A stretch of 33,554 nt of DNA from Solirubrobacterales bacterium (GCA_009691195.1 SHVA01000024.1:1-33554), one strand, 5' to 3'; positions 6,579-19,348 are shown, numbered from the stretch's first letter. The notes: generated by a model from the letters alone, not told the origin. Numbers and translations: made by a program.

Positions 6579-7393
6579 GCCGCGAGTGCCTCCCGTACGA
6601 ACTCAAGGTCGGCTTGCATCTCCTCGGCGCCGCCGGGCGTCTCGCAGACGACCGGGCCGCCGCAGGCGCTGATCATCTCCCGCAGTACCCCGGCTCCGAT
6701 CTCCCCCTTGCCGAGGTTGGCGTGGCGGTCGGCGCCGGTGCCGGCCGGGTCGCGGGAGTCGTTGGCGTGCAGCAGGTCGATCCGGCCGCAGATCGCGCGC
6801 ACGCGCTCAACGGCGTCGCCGAGCTCCTCGCCGGCGGCGTGGGCGTGGCAGGTGTCGAAGCAGAAGCCGAGCTCGATCCCGTCGTCGAGGCCCGCGATCC
6901 CCTCCCAGAGCCGCGCGAGGTCGTCGAAGTGGCGGGCGACGGCGTTGTCGCCCCCAGCGGTGTTCTCGATGTAGAGCGGGACCTCGGAGCTGAGCCGCTC
7001 GAGGCTCGTGACCCAGCGCTTGACCCCCTCGGCCACCGAGTCCTCGGCGTGGCCGCCGTGGACGATCACCGCTGCGGCTCCAACGTCGGCGGCCGCCTCA
7101 CAGGTCTGCTGGAGGATCTTGCGCGAGCCGTGGCGGACGTTGTTGCGCGGTGAGCAGACGTTGATCAGGTAGGGAGCGTGGACGTAGAGCGGCAGGGGCG
7201 AGGAGCGCAGCTGATCTGCATCCTCGCGCGGTGGCGGCTTCTTCCAGCCCTGGGGGTCTGAGAGGAAGACCTGTACGCAGCCGGCCCCGAGGTCCTCGGC
7301 CTCGGCCAGCGGTTGCTCGGGGGCGACGTGGGCGCCGACGATCTCGCGGGGCTCGGTCGGGTTCACCGGGCGCCTAGGCGGGCTGGCGGGCAC
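6575..7393 (-). CDS. nfo: Endonuclease IV (deoxyribonuclease IV, AP endonuclease family 2)
   Basis: A 272-residue TIM-barrel AP endonuclease that cuts the backbone 5' of abasic sites in base-excision repair. All nine expected trinuclear zinc ligands can be placed: His72 in VHAPYLIN, His112 in VHGGHAED, Glu143 in YIENTAGG, Asp180 and His183 in [10 protein letters not shown], His209 in LLHANDSRD, Asp222 and His224 in DRHANLGKG, and Glu251 in VCETPGG. Length is in the usual 270-290 range. The GTG at 7393 overlaps the gltD end by 20 nt; a second GTG at 7366 would avoid the overlap and lose only nine non-conserved residues. Neither has a clear Shine-Dalgarno, so coupling to gltD is likely. This is an unusual partner for glutamate synthase, probably simple proximity. 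Confidence 0.95.
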   Translation of the reverse strand: MPASPPRRPVNPTEPREIVGAHVAPEQPLAEAEDLGAGCVQVFLSDPQGWKKPPPREDADQLRSSPLPLYVHAPYLINVCSPRNNVRHGSRKILQQTCEAAADVGAAAVIVHGGHAEDSVAEGVKRWVTSLERLSSEVPLYIENTAGGDNAVARHFDDLARLWEGIAGLDDGIELGFCFDTCHAHAAGEELGDAVERVRAICGRIDLLHANDSRDPAGTGADRHANLGKGEIGAGVLREMISACGGPVVCETPGGAEEMQADLEFVREALAA

Positions 7394-8803
7394 GCAACCA
7401 GCTCTCGACCGCGCGGGCGCAGCGACGGCCCTCGGCGATCGCGGTGACGATCAGCGAGGCGCCGATGCGGGCGTCGCCGGCGACGAAGACGCCGTCCTCC
7501 GAGCTGGTGAACTCGGGGGCTTCGATGTTGCCGCGCCCGTCGAGGTCGAGGCCCAGCTCGGAGACGAGGCCCTCGTGCTCGGGATGGGTGAAGCCGATCG
7601 CAATCAGCACCAGGTCCACGGGGCGGCTGAACTCGCTGCCCTCGACCGGCTCCAGGGTCCGCGATGAGCTGCCTGTTACCTCGCGGGCGTGCAGGGACTG
7701 GACCCGTCCCTCTCCCTCGAGGTGGGTCACCTGCCTCGCGAAGGTTCGCTCGCCGCCCTCATCGAGCGCGTAGGTGGTGACCAGCCGGCGAGGCTGCTCG
7801 GGCCAGGGCGTGTCGGGGTAGCGCCCGCCCTCGGGGACGTCGGGATAGACGTCGAGCAGCTCCACGTCCTCGGCCTCCTCGCGCAGGGCGTTGGAGACGC
7901 AGTCCATGCCGGTGTCGCCGCCGCCGATCACGACGACCCGCTTGCCCGCGGCGCTGATCACGTGCTCGGGCTCACGCGAGGCGCGCCCCTCCTCGCGGGC
8001 GACGTGGCGATTTCGCTGGTAGAGGTAGTCCATCGCGAAGTGGACCCCGTCCAGCTCGCGTCCGGGGACCTCGAGGTCGCGCTCGACGCGCGAGCCCACG
8101 GCGAGGACGACCGCGTCGTGGCGCTCGCGCAGCTCCGCTCCGCTGACGTCGCCGCCGACCTCGGTGTCGTAGGAGAAGTTGATGCCCTCCTGTTCGAGGA
8201 TCGCGACCCGGCGGTCGATGATCCACTTCTCGAGCTTGGCGTCGGGAACGCCGAAGCGGATCAGCCCGCCCGGGCCCTCGTCGCGCTCGTACACGGTGAC
8301 CTCATGGCCGACCTTGTTGAGCTCGTCGGCCGCCGCCAGCCCCGCTGGGCCCGAGCCGACCACCCCGACGCTCAGCCCGGTCCGCGACTCGGGCGGCTCG
8401 GGGGCGACCCAGCCCTCGCGAAAGGCCCGCTCGATGATCGCCCACTCGATCTGCTTGATCATCACCGGGTCGTCGTTGATGTCGAGCACGCAGGCCGACT
8501 CGCAGGGCGCGGGACAGACGAGCCCGGTGAACTCGGGGAAGTTGTTGGTCGCGTGGAGCTGGTCGATCGCCTCGCGCCAGGCGCCCGTGCGCACGAGGTC
8601 GTTCCAGTCGGGGATCAGGTTGCCGAGCGGGCAGCCGTTGTTGCAGAAGGGGACGCCGCAGTCCATGCAGCGGCCCGCCTGCTCGCGCAGCTCGGGCTCG
8701 GGCAGCGTCCCGTAGATCTCCGAGTAGTCCTTGACCCGCTCGGCCGGATCGCGCTCCGGAGAGGCGACCCGGCGGGCCTTCATGAAGCCACGGGGATCTG
8801 ACA

Positions 8804-8804
<1 letters not shown>
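7374..8804 (-). CDS. gltD: Glutamate synthase (NADPH) small/beta subunit
   Basis: The 476-residue beta subunit passes electrons from NADPH through FAD to the large subunit, which makes glutamate from glutamine and 2-oxoglutarate. Visible in order: the N-terminal Fe-S cysteines ([17 protein letters not shown] and [11 protein letters not shown]), the FAD-binding Rossmann motif ([16 protein letters not shown]), and the NADPH-binding motif ([14 protein letters not shown]). It closes with the FAD/substrate-loop segment [18 protein letters not shown]. Length is normal. It starts at 8804, overlapping the gltB stop codon by one base, so gltB-gltD is a coupled operon. No lesions seen. Confidence 0.97.
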
Positions 8805-13438
<4,634 letters not shown>

Positions 13439-13460
13439 GAGACGATGGGTGGGTTGAGGC

Positions 13461-13482
13461 GAGGCCCCTTCGTCAGGGCCTC
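13461..13482 (-). promoter_or_regulatory. Perfect stem-loop in the gltB 5' leader
   Basis: On the minus strand GAGGCCC-TGACGAAG-GGGCCTC forms a perfect 7-bp stem with an 8-nt loop, 22 nt before the chosen gltB start. No U-run follows, so it is not a simple intrinsic terminator. It could be a leader RNA element or a protein site. The leader from the DUF2277 stop to GTG 13438 is 157 nt. I do not recognise it as a known riboswitch. Confidence 0.4.
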
Positions 13483-13595
13483 TGGCAACGGCCGTCGCAG
13501 GGCGGGTCTGCGAGGGCACGACGAAACGCTGCCCCGAATTGTCCCTCAAACCGGCCCGTGGGTGTGGGACCGGCTCAAATGAACGAGAGGCTCCC

Positions 13596-13865
13596 TCAGG
13601 CGGCGAAGCGTGCTTCAGCCCGCGCGCGGCGCTTGGCGGCCTCGACCTCGCGGTTCTTGGGCGGGGCGGCGGTCACCAGCTCGGCCAGGAGCGTCCTGGT
13701 CGCGTCGGCCACCTCGTCCACCGTGCGCTCGAACGCTTCGGTGTTGGCCTGCGAGGGCTTGTTGGAGCCGCTGACCTTGCGCACGTACTGAAGTGACGCA
13801 TCGCGGACCTCGTCCTCGCTCGCAGGGGGGTCGAAGTTATGGAGTTGTCTGATGTTTCTGCACAT
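13596..13865 (-). CDS. DUF2277-family protein
   Basis: An 89-residue basic protein matching DUF2277. The N-terminal signature MCRNIRQLHNFDPPASEDEVRDA continues into LQYVRKVSG, and a long helix with a basic tail (RRARAEARF) follows. The family is common in actinobacteria and of unknown function; the invariant Cys2 and the CRNI motif suggest a binding or redox role that has not been shown. ATG 13865 is certain because the signature begins there. A TACGCT hexamer 7 nt upstream and no Shine-Dalgarno suggest a leaderless transcript. It lies upstream of gltB on the same strand with a 157-nt gap. Confidence 0.88.
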   Translation of the reverse strand: MCRNIRQLHNFDPPASEDEVRDASLQYVRKVSGSNKPSQANTEAFERTVDEVADATRTLLAELVTAAPPKNREVEAAKRRARAEARFAA

Positions 13866-13872
13866 GGCCGAG

Positions 13873-13878
13873 AGCGTA
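13873..13878 (-). promoter_or_regulatory. Candidate -10 element for the DUF2277 gene
   Basis: TACGCT on the minus strand, 7 nt before ATG 13865, fits the TAnnnT leaderless pattern. No -35 element is evident. Confidence 0.4.
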
Positions 13879-13903
13879 GTGGCTCCGGGCGGGCAGGCGG
13901 GCG

Positions 13904-14104
13904 CTAGACCTTGAAGCAGTAACCGTAGGCGGTCAGCTTCGCTTGCTGGCCCTGTCCTGAGGTCGTCGGCTGGGGGCTGTTGTAGGCCGACGTGGACCAG
14001 CTCCCCTTGGAGCTGAACTGGCCGTCGGTGGCGAGCAGGTGGCCGGAAGGTCCGCCGGTGACTGGCCGCGGCGGGTTGGGGCCGGACCAGCCGCCGAAGG
14101 TGAG
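13904..14104 (-). pseudogene. Remnant of a secreted-protein C-terminus
   Basis: Between the DUF2277 and FHA genes the minus strand keeps an open frame that ends in a typical secreted-protein tail: LTFGGWSGPNPP, then GGPSGHLLATDGQFSSKGSW, then an AKLTAYGYCFKV end. It has no usable start codon and its upstream part would run into the FHA gene. The TxxAYGYC ending resembles the last blade of cell-surface proteins common in these actinobacteria (from memory, not searched). I read it as the 3' stub of a deleted gene. It could also be chance, since short open frames are frequent at this GC content. Confidence 0.4.
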
Positions 14105-14106
14105 CG

Positions 14107-14697
14107 CTAGTTGGACGACAGGTCGGGGCGGGCTCTCGCCGACTCGACCACGTGCAGCGTGTAGCGCCCGACCTGGAGCTCGTCGCCGTCGGCGAGCGGG
14201 CTCCAGTCGACCTGTTCGCCGTTGACGATGATCCCGTTGAGGCTGCGGTCGTCGAGGACTCGAAGCTCGCCCTCGGCGGTGCAGACGACGACCGCGTGGC
14301 GGCGGGAGACCGTGGGGTCATCGAGCCGGATCGCCGCGGAGCCGCTGCGGCCGATCCGCGACCAGCCCTCGGCCAGGCGCTTGACCCGGCTGCGGCCGTC
14401 CGCGTGGAGAACGAGATACTTGCCCGGCTGCTGGATCGAGGCGCGGGCCAGCTCGAGCCAGTCGGTCTGGGGCTCCGGCGACTCGGCGACGGGAGGGAGG
14501 CCGCTGAGCGTGGGCTGCTGCTCGTCGTGCTCGAACATCGAGCCGCGCTTGAACTGCGAGCCCCCGCAGCTTGGGCACTCGGGCATCTCCTCGCCCGCCT
14601 CCAGCGTCACCGAGAACGAGCACTCGATGCAGTCGAACGGGCCGCCACCCACCGGGACACCTGCCTCGTACACCTCGGTCGAGTCCTGCTGGATCAT
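14107..14697 (-). CDS. Zinc-ribbon plus FHA-domain protein
   Basis: A 196-residue cytosolic protein with two domains. Residues 21-50 form a zinc ribbon (FDCIECSF and PECPSCGG; Cys23, 26, 41, 44). Residues 93-185 form a forkhead-associated domain with the phosphothreonine-binding motifs GRSGS, SRRH (residues 131-134) and SLNGIIVNG. FHA domains bind phosphothreonine peptides, so a Ser/Thr kinase partner is likely but none lies in this window. The ATG at 14697 is preceded by GGAGGGG at proper spacing; an earlier in-frame ATG (14721) lacks such a site. A zinc ribbon joined to FHA through a Pro/Glu linker suggests an adaptor protein. It is divergent from the SRPBCC gene. Confidence 0.85.
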   Translation of the reverse strand: MIQQDSTEVYEAGVPVGGGPFDCIECSFSVTLEAGEEMPECPSCGGSQFKRGSMFEHDEQQPTLSGLPPVAESPEPQTDWLELARASIQQPGKYLVLHADGRSRVKRLAEGWSRIGRSGSAAIRLDDPTVSRRHAVVVCTAEGELRVLDDRSLNGIIVNGEQVDWSPLADGDELQVGRYTLHVVESARARPDLSSN

Positions 14698-14815
14698 GGT
14701 CCCCTCCGTTCGGCGCATCAACGACCCCTCAAGAAGAGCTACCCCGGATCGTACCCCTGAACGTTCCGGTTACCTAATCCTGGGGGCGCAAAGTCCACGC
14801 TTTCCGGCCCGGGGT

Positions 14816-14821
14816 TAGAAT
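14816..14821 (+). promoter_or_regulatory. Candidate -10 element for the SRPBCC gene
   Basis: TAGAAT lies 11 nt before ATG 14833, with no Shine-Dalgarno between them. It fits a near-leaderless start. No clear -35 element. Confidence 0.4.
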
Positions 14822-14832
14822 CGCACCGCCTC

Positions 14833-15348
14833 ATGGGGCCGATCTCACTCACGATCACCGTTGACGCTCCCCGCGAGCGCGTTTTCGACTTCCTCAGCGA
14901 CCTCTCGCGGCGCCCCTCCTTCACCGATCACTTCCAGCGCGAGTACAGACTCGAGCGCCTCGAGCCCGCCGGCCTCGGCGCCGCGGCCCGCTTTCGCGTC
15001 GGCGCGCCGGGCGGAATCCGCTACATGGAGACGGTCATCACCGAGGCGGACCGCCCCCACAGGATCGTCGAGCGGGGCAAGGGCGGTCGCCTGGACCGCG
15101 TCCCGATCCAGACCATGTGGGAGCTGACGCTGGGGTCGAGCTTGGTGACCGAGGTCACCCTGACGTTCTCCACCGAGCCCGTTCATGGGATCGACCTGCT
15201 CCGCGAGATGCCCCGGGCGGGCCACTGGTGGAAGCACCGCTGGTCGCGGGCGCTGAAGCGGCTCGCTGAGGTGGTCGAGTCGGGCGATGACCCGGGCGAG
15301 GTCGTTCGCGTCGCCGGAGGGAACCCCCACGCGACCGGTATTCGTTGA
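14833..15348 (+). CDS. SRPBCC-family (polyketide cyclase/START-like) protein
   Basis: A 171-residue helix-grip protein. The first strand and helix (ISLTITVDAPRERVFDFLSDLSRRPSF) and the middle strands (LGAAARFRVGAPGGIRYMETVITEADRP) fit the SRPBCC fold, which binds hydrophobic ligands. A long C-terminal helix follows (HWWKHRWSRALKRLAEVVES). Ligand and reaction are unknown. The start is ATG 14833 with TAGAAT upstream. The lipoprotein start follows 28 bp after the stop, so the two may be co-transcribed, although the lipoprotein has its own -10 candidate. Confidence 0.82.
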   Translation: MGPISLTITVDAPRERVFDFLSDLSRRPSFTDHFQREYRLERLEPAGLGAAARFRVGAPGGIRYMETVITEADRPHRIVERGKGGRLDRVPIQTMWELTLGSSLVTEVTLTFSTEPVHGIDLLREMPRAGHWWKHRWSRALKRLAEVVESGDDPGEVVRVAGGNPHATGIR

Positions 15349-15360
15349 GGGGCCGGCGGA

Positions 15361-15387
15361 TAGACTTGCGCGGCTCGTGAGCCGCGC
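15361..15387 (+). promoter_or_regulatory. -10 candidate and perfect inverted repeat enclosing the lipoprotein start codon
   Basis: TAGACT (15361-15366) is a -10 candidate 10 nt before the GTG. GCGCGGCTC (15368-15376) and GAGCCGCGC (15379-15387) are perfect 9-bp inverted arms separated by two bases, with the GTG (15377-15379) at the centre. In RNA the start codon would sit in a tight hairpin loop. If transcription starts near the GTG (leaderless), most of the left arm would be missing from the mRNA. Confidence 0.45.
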
Positions 15388-15934
15388 CCTGACAGCAGCC
15401 CTCGCGATGATCGCCTGCGTGACCGCGCTGGTGGCTATCGCCGGTTGCGGCAGCGACGAGGGATCGGATGTGATCGAGGGTGAGCCGGTCGAGCTCAGCG
15501 GGATGAAGTTCAACGTCCAGATCACCCGCTTCCTCAATCCCTATGACGTCGAGGACGAGGCCTACCTCGAGGGGCGGCCGCTGCCGCCGCCCGGGAAGGT
15601 CTACCTCGGTGTGTTCATGGAGGTCGACAACGAGACGGGTTCGGACCTGAAGCTGCCGTCGGCCTTCGAGCTTCCGATCGATGTCACCACCGGCACCGTC
15701 TACCGCCCGATCCACAGTGAGAGCGCCTACGCCCTGCCGCTGGAGGGCACGATCCCGGCTGACGAGTCGATCCCGGCCGACGACACCACCGCCAAGTACG
15801 GTCCGATCAAGGGCGCGCTGGTGCTCTACCTGCTCGATGAGACCGACGAGGAGAACCGCCCGCTCGTGCTCCAGATCAAGGCGACCGGCGAGGACGGCTC
15901 GGTCGAGGAGGGCTCCGTCAAGCTTGACATCTAG
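15377..15934 (+). CDS. Lipoprotein of unknown function
   Basis: A 185-residue exported lipoprotein. The N-terminus has a hydrophobic stretch ending in the lipobox VAIAGC (cleavage before Cys24), followed by an acidic GSDEGSDV spacer typical of anchored proteins. The rest is a single beta-sandwich-like domain (MKFNVQITRFLNPYD, then KVYLGVFMEVDNETGSDL, then a GPIKGALVLYLLDE strand), resembling DUF4352-type extracellular domains, which have no known enzymatic role. GTG 15377 is chosen because it gives a normal signal peptide; an upstream frame extension has no membrane segment. It overlaps the next membrane-protein gene by 11 nt. Function unknown. Confidence 0.8.
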   Translation: MSRALTAALAMIACVTALVAIAGCGSDEGSDVIEGEPVELSGMKFNVQITRFLNPYDVEDEAYLEGRPLPPPGKVYLGVFMEVDNETGSDLKLPSAFELPIDVTTGTVYRPIHSESAYALPLEGTIPADESIPADDTTAKYGPIKGALVLYLLDETDEENRPLVLQIKATGEDGSVEEGSVKLDI

Positions 15935-16244
15935 CCCCGCCTCGGTGAGGGCGCCCCTGCTGCTCGCGGGCGTCGGAGGGGTGGTGCTGCTGGTGGGGTT
16001 GCTCGGCACCACCGGTGCCTTCATCGGCCTGGGTGCGATCTTGATCGGGACGGCCTGGAGCGCGCCCGGAGCTCCCCACGGCGAGGGCCAGGGGCGCAAC
16101 TGGTGGGCGCTGCTGGCGGCCGGAGCAGGCCTCTGCCTGGTCGGCGTGCCGCTCGGTCTCGCGACCGAGACCATCGGCGGGCTGTTCGCCGCGGTGGGCG
16201 CCGGCCTCGCCGTGATCGGCGCGATCTTCGGCTGGCCGGGCTAG
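15924..16244 (+). CDS. Small hydrophobic membrane protein
   Basis: A 106-residue integral membrane protein with about four hydrophobic segments: LLLAGVGGVVLLVGLLG, FIGLGAILIGTAW, then after a polar loop (GAPHGEGQGRN) WWALLAAGAGLCLVGVPLG and GGLFAAVGAGLAVIGAIFG. No family is recognised. The TTG at 15924 overlaps the lipoprotein stop and has GAGGAGGG 11 nt upstream; a GTG at 15945 would drop only seven residues. It is likely co-translated with the lipoprotein, perhaps as a membrane partner (inference). It ends convergent with the PBP gene, the two stop codons sharing CTAG (16241-16244). Confidence 0.65.
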   Translation: MTSSPASVRAPLLLAGVGGVVLLVGLLGTTGAFIGLGAILIGTAWSAPGAPHGEGQGRNWWALLAAGAGLCLVGVPLGLATETIGGLFAAVGAGLAVIGAIFGWPG

Positions 16245-18067
16245 AGCGACGAGGCGAGGATCGAGGCGGCGATCGGCGCGGCGACCTCGCCGCCGTCACC
16301 CGAGGCGTCTATCAGCAACACAGCGACGGCCAGCTTCGGGTCATCGGCGGGGGCGAATGCGGTGAACCAGGCGTCGAGGATCTGCGCCTGCTGCTGCTCG
16401 CCCGGCGCGGGCGCCGGAGCGCCCGGCTTCGGTCCCAGCTCGGCGGTCCCGGTCTTGCCCGCCACCTGGATGCTTCCCAAGTTGGCCGAGGTGCCGGTCC
16501 CGTAGGCGACCACGTCGAGCATCAGCCGCTTCAGGATCAGCGCGTTCTCCTTCGAGGTCACGTTGACCCTCTTGGCGTCGGATTGGAGCTTGGGCGCGGT
16601 GACGAGGGCGGTGGGGGAGCGGACGCCGCCGGCCGCGACCGTCTGCGAGGCCGAGGCCATCACCAGCGGGGTCGCCAGCACCTGACCCTGTCCAATGGCG
16701 GTCGCCGCCAGGTCAACGTCGTCGCCCGGGTCCTCGGGGATGCTTGGAGTCGGTACCCCGACCGCCTTGATCCCCTCCTCGTCATACAACGAGGGGATCT
16801 GGTTGAAGCCGTAGCGCTCGGCGGTGCTGACCAGCGCGTCCTCTCCGACCTCGACCCCCAGCGGGGCGAAGACCGTGTTGCACGACTCCGCGAAGGCCTC
16901 GATGAAGGTGCCGCCGCAGATCTCCTGCTGGGAGTTGGAGATGACGCGGCCGCCGGCGTTGATCTCCGAGACGGGTGTGAAGTACTCGTCCAGCTTCACC
17001 TTGCCCTCCTCGAGCCCTGCGGTCGTGGTGATGATCTTGAAGGTGGAGCCGGGGGGCTGGGGCGAGGAGAAGGCCGACCCCGCCAGCGCTCGCACCTGGC
17101 CGCTGCGAGCGTCCAGCACCGCGGCGCCGCCGGACTGCCCCCCGAGCGCCGCGACGGTCGTCTGCTGGATCTCGGGGTCCACCGTGGTCTTGACTGGCAG
17201 CCCGGGCGCCGTCTCGGAGCTCGCGAGGACGCGGCCGTCGGTGCCGGAGGAGACATCGGGGCCGAGCGCGGCGTCGGCGTCGCTGACCGCGAGCAGGTCG
17301 CCACCCGGCTTGCCGGCGAGGCGCGCGTTGAAGGCGAGCTCCAGCCCGCTGACGCCGGTGTCCTGGTCGCCGGGGTAGCCCTCGCTCTCCACCGTGTCCT
17401 TCAGCTCCCCGGTGGGGGTCCCGAGCTCACCGGCGATGTCGATCGCATCGGTCCCGAGCGGGGAGCTGCGCGCCGATCCCTGGCCCTCGGCGAGTGGCGT
17501 CCCGTCGCGGGCGAGGATGTCCGCGCGGTCGGGCAGGGTCAGGCGGCGCCCAAGCGCCTCCCCGTCCTGGAGCGAGGGGAAGACGAGGTTGGGCTGCCAG
17601 GCGATCTTGCCGTTCTCGAAGGGAAGCGCCAGCTCCCCGCCGACGTCGCCCCAGATCGTGGTGCCGATCGTGACCTTGACCTTGACCACGTCCCCATCGG
17701 GGCTTCCGACCTCGCCGGGGTTGATGCTGATGGCGGTCGATGTGGTCTGTGCCGCGCGGTAGGCGGCGGCGAGCTTGTCCTGCGGGTAGGCCTCCTGCGC
17801 CGAGGGCGTCAGCTCCGCCTCCATCGCGGCGAAGTCCTGCCGGGCCCAGGCGTCGATGAAGGTCTTGGCCGAGTCGTGCTCCGGGGAGCCCGCGGCGCTG
17901 ACCACCCCCGCGATGAAGGCGATCAGGGCGATGATCCCCAGCGGCAGCGCGCGGCGACGCTGCCGCTTCTGGCGCTCGGTCAGCGGTTTGACCGTGCGGG
18001 CCGGCTTGGGCGGCCCCCCCTGCGGCCTGCGCCTTGGGGCGCTTTCCGTTGCCTGCCGGTCACTCAC
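16241..18067 (-). CDS. MecA-type class B penicillin-binding protein (D,D-transpeptidase)
   Basis: A 608-residue bitopic cell-wall transpeptidase that cross-links peptidoglycan outside the membrane. Residues 1-40 are a basic cytoplasmic tail, and 41-60 (LPLGIIALIAFIAGVVSAAG) the membrane anchor. Residues 66-165 resemble the NTF2-like MecA N-terminal domain, and a dimerisation region follows. The transpeptidase keeps all three motifs: Ser341-T-F-Lys344, Ser395-Cys-Asn397, and Lys538-Thr-Gly540 in VAGKTGTAEL. Length is normal for a MecA-like PBP. The GTG at 18067 is preceded by TACCCT and no Shine-Dalgarno. It is divergent from the MarP-type protease. The very long plus-strand frame covering this gene is a shadow. 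Physiological role (elongation, division or stress) is not determined. Confidence 0.93.
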   Translation of the reverse strand: MSDRQATESAPRRRPQGGPPKPARTVKPLTERQKRQRRRALPLGIIALIAFIAGVVSAAGSPEHDSAKTFIDAWARQDFAAMEAELTPSAQEAYPQDKLAAAYRAAQTTSTAISINPGEVGSPDGDVVKVKVTIGTTIWGDVGGELALPFENGKIAWQPNLVFPSLQDGEALGRRLTLPDRADILARDGTPLAEGQGSARSSPLGTDAIDIAGELGTPTGELKDTVESEGYPGDQDTGVSGLELAFNARLAGKPGGDLLAVSDADAALGPDVSSGTDGRVLASSETAPGLPVKTTVDPEIQQTTVAALGGQSGGAAVLDARSGQVRALAGSAFSSPQPPGSTFKIITTTAGLEEGKVKLDEYFTPVSEINAGGRVISNSQQEICGGTFIEAFAESCNTVFAPLGVEVGEDALVSTAERYGFNQIPSLYDEEGIKAVGVPTPSIPEDPGDDVDLAATAIGQGQVLATPLVMASASQTVAAGGVRSPTALVTAPKLQSDAKRVNVTSKENALILKRLMLDVVAYGTGTSANLGSIQVAGKTGTAELGPKPGAPAPAPGEQQQAQILDAWFTAFAPADDPKLAVAVLLIDASGDGGEVAAPIAASILASSL

Positions 18068-18073
18068 CTGGCC

Positions 18074-18079
18074 AGGGTA
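18074..18079 (-). promoter_or_regulatory. Candidate -10 element for the PBP gene
   Basis: TACCCT on the minus strand, 6 nt before GTG 18067. It fits the TAnnnT leaderless pattern, with no Shine-Dalgarno between it and the start. Confidence 0.4.
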
Positions 18080-18167
18080 GTCAGTAGTGGGGCGCCGGGG
18101 CGCAGAAAGCCCTGCGTTGAGCGGAATGCGGCGTCCGGGTCATGCCTGCGTGGTTGTATTGCCGCCC

Positions 18168-19319
18168 GTGACCGCGCTCGACTGGGGAATCGTCGCCTTT
18201 GTGCTGCTGCTCGCCGCCTGGGGCTACCAGCACGGCCTGATCGTGGGCGCGCTCAGCCTCGTCGGCTTCGCGATCGGCGCGCTGGTCGGCAGCAGGATCG
18301 GCCCGGCGCTGCTTCCCGAGGGCTCGCACTCGCCCTACGCGCCGGCGACGGCCCTGCTCGGGGCGACCATGTTCGGCGGGATCGTGGCTGTCTCGCTGGA
18401 GGGCATCGGCCAGGGGCTGCGCACCCGCCTGGTGCGCGGATCGGGGGCAGCGGTCCTCGACGGAGCCGGGGGCGCCGTGCTGCTCGGCGCCCTGGCGCTG
18501 GGGCTGGCCTGGCTCTTCGGTGCGGTTGCCCTCAACACGCCGGGAGGCGGGCGGGACCTGCGCCAGGTGGTGCAGCGCTCGGCCGTCCTGCGCGAGCTCA
18601 ATGGCGCGCTCCCACCCTCGGGCTTCATCATCAACGCTCTCCACCGGATCGACCCGGGCGTGGCGATCAACGGGCCGGATGCGGATGTGGGGCCTCCCGA
18701 CTCCCGGATCGCCGGCGATCCCGATGTGGACGCCGCCGGAAACGCCGTGGTCAAGGTGCTCGGCACCGCCTGCGGGCTCGGCGTTGAGGGGTCGGGTTGG
18801 GTTGTCGCCCCGGGCCTCGTCGTCACCAATGCCCACGTGGTCGCCGGCGAGCAGGATACGACCGTGACCCTCCGGGACGGCGCCACCGAGCTCGATGCCA
18901 GCCCCGTTCACTACGAGCCCGGCAACGACCTGGCGATCCTGCGCGTGGACGCCCTCGAGGGGCCGGGGCTGCGCACCGTGGACGAGACCGAGAGCGGCAC
19001 CGCCGGGGCCGTGCTCGGCTTTCCCGAGAACGGCGGCTTCACGGTGACGCCCGCCCGCCTCGGTCCCACCGCGGAGACGATCAGCGAGGACTCCTACGGC
19101 CGCGGCCCGGTCCGCCGCGATCTGAGCTCCCTTCGAGGCGACGTCCGCAGCGGCAACTCGGGCGGCCCCATGGTCGACGCCAAGGGCCGCGTGCTGACGA
19201 CCGTCTTCGCGGCGACCACCACCGGCAAGCCGGGCGGCTACGGCATCCCCAACGACGTCATCCGCGCGGCCCTCGACCAGGTCGGGCCCTCCGAGGTCAG
19301 CACCGGTCCCTGCACCTGA
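18168..19319 (+). CDS. marP: MarP-type membrane-anchored serine protease (CvpA-like membrane domain plus trypsin-like domain)
   Basis: A 383-residue protease matching the MarP layout known from mycobacteria, where it protects cells from acid and oxidative stress by acting on cell-wall hydrolases. Residues 1-125 hold four hydrophobic segments of a CvpA-like domain (IVAFVLLLAAWGYQHGLI, GAVLLGALALGLAWLFGA and others). Residues 190-383 form a chymotrypsin-like domain with the full triad: His223 in TNAHVVAG, Asp254 in PGNDLAIL, and Ser331 in SGNSGGP. Cys202 and Cys382 match the paired cysteines that form the regulatory disulfide in MarP. The GTG at 18168 is chosen because the first membrane segment starts there; upstream residues are not family-like. 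The gene is divergent from the PBP gene, with 100 bp between starts. No Shine-Dalgarno is seen. Confidence 0.9.
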   Translation: MTALDWGIVAFVLLLAAWGYQHGLIVGALSLVGFAIGALVGSRIGPALLPEGSHSPYAPATALLGATMFGGIVAVSLEGIGQGLRTRLVRGSGAAVLDGAGGAVLLGALALGLAWLFGAVALNTPGGGRDLRQVVQRSAVLRELNGALPPSGFIINALHRIDPGVAINGPDADVGPPDSRIAGDPDVDAAGNAVVKVLGTACGLGVEGSGWVVAPGLVVTNAHVVAGEQDTTVTLRDGATELDASPVHYEPGNDLAILRVDALEGPGLRTVDETESGTAGAVLGFPENGGFTVTPARLGPTAETISEDSYGRGPVRRDLSSLRGDVRSGNSGGPMVDAKGRVLTTVFAATTTGKPGGYGIPNDVIRAALDQVGPSEVSTGPCT

Positions 19320-19348
19320 GGGCTGTCGGCAGACCTCCCTGATCTAGC

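Noticed and set aside
16103-18787. 894-codon plus-strand open frame across the PBP gene
   Set aside because: It is antisense to a PBP with all three catalytic motifs, and its translation is low-complexity Arg/Gly sequence; long shadow frames are expected at this GC content.
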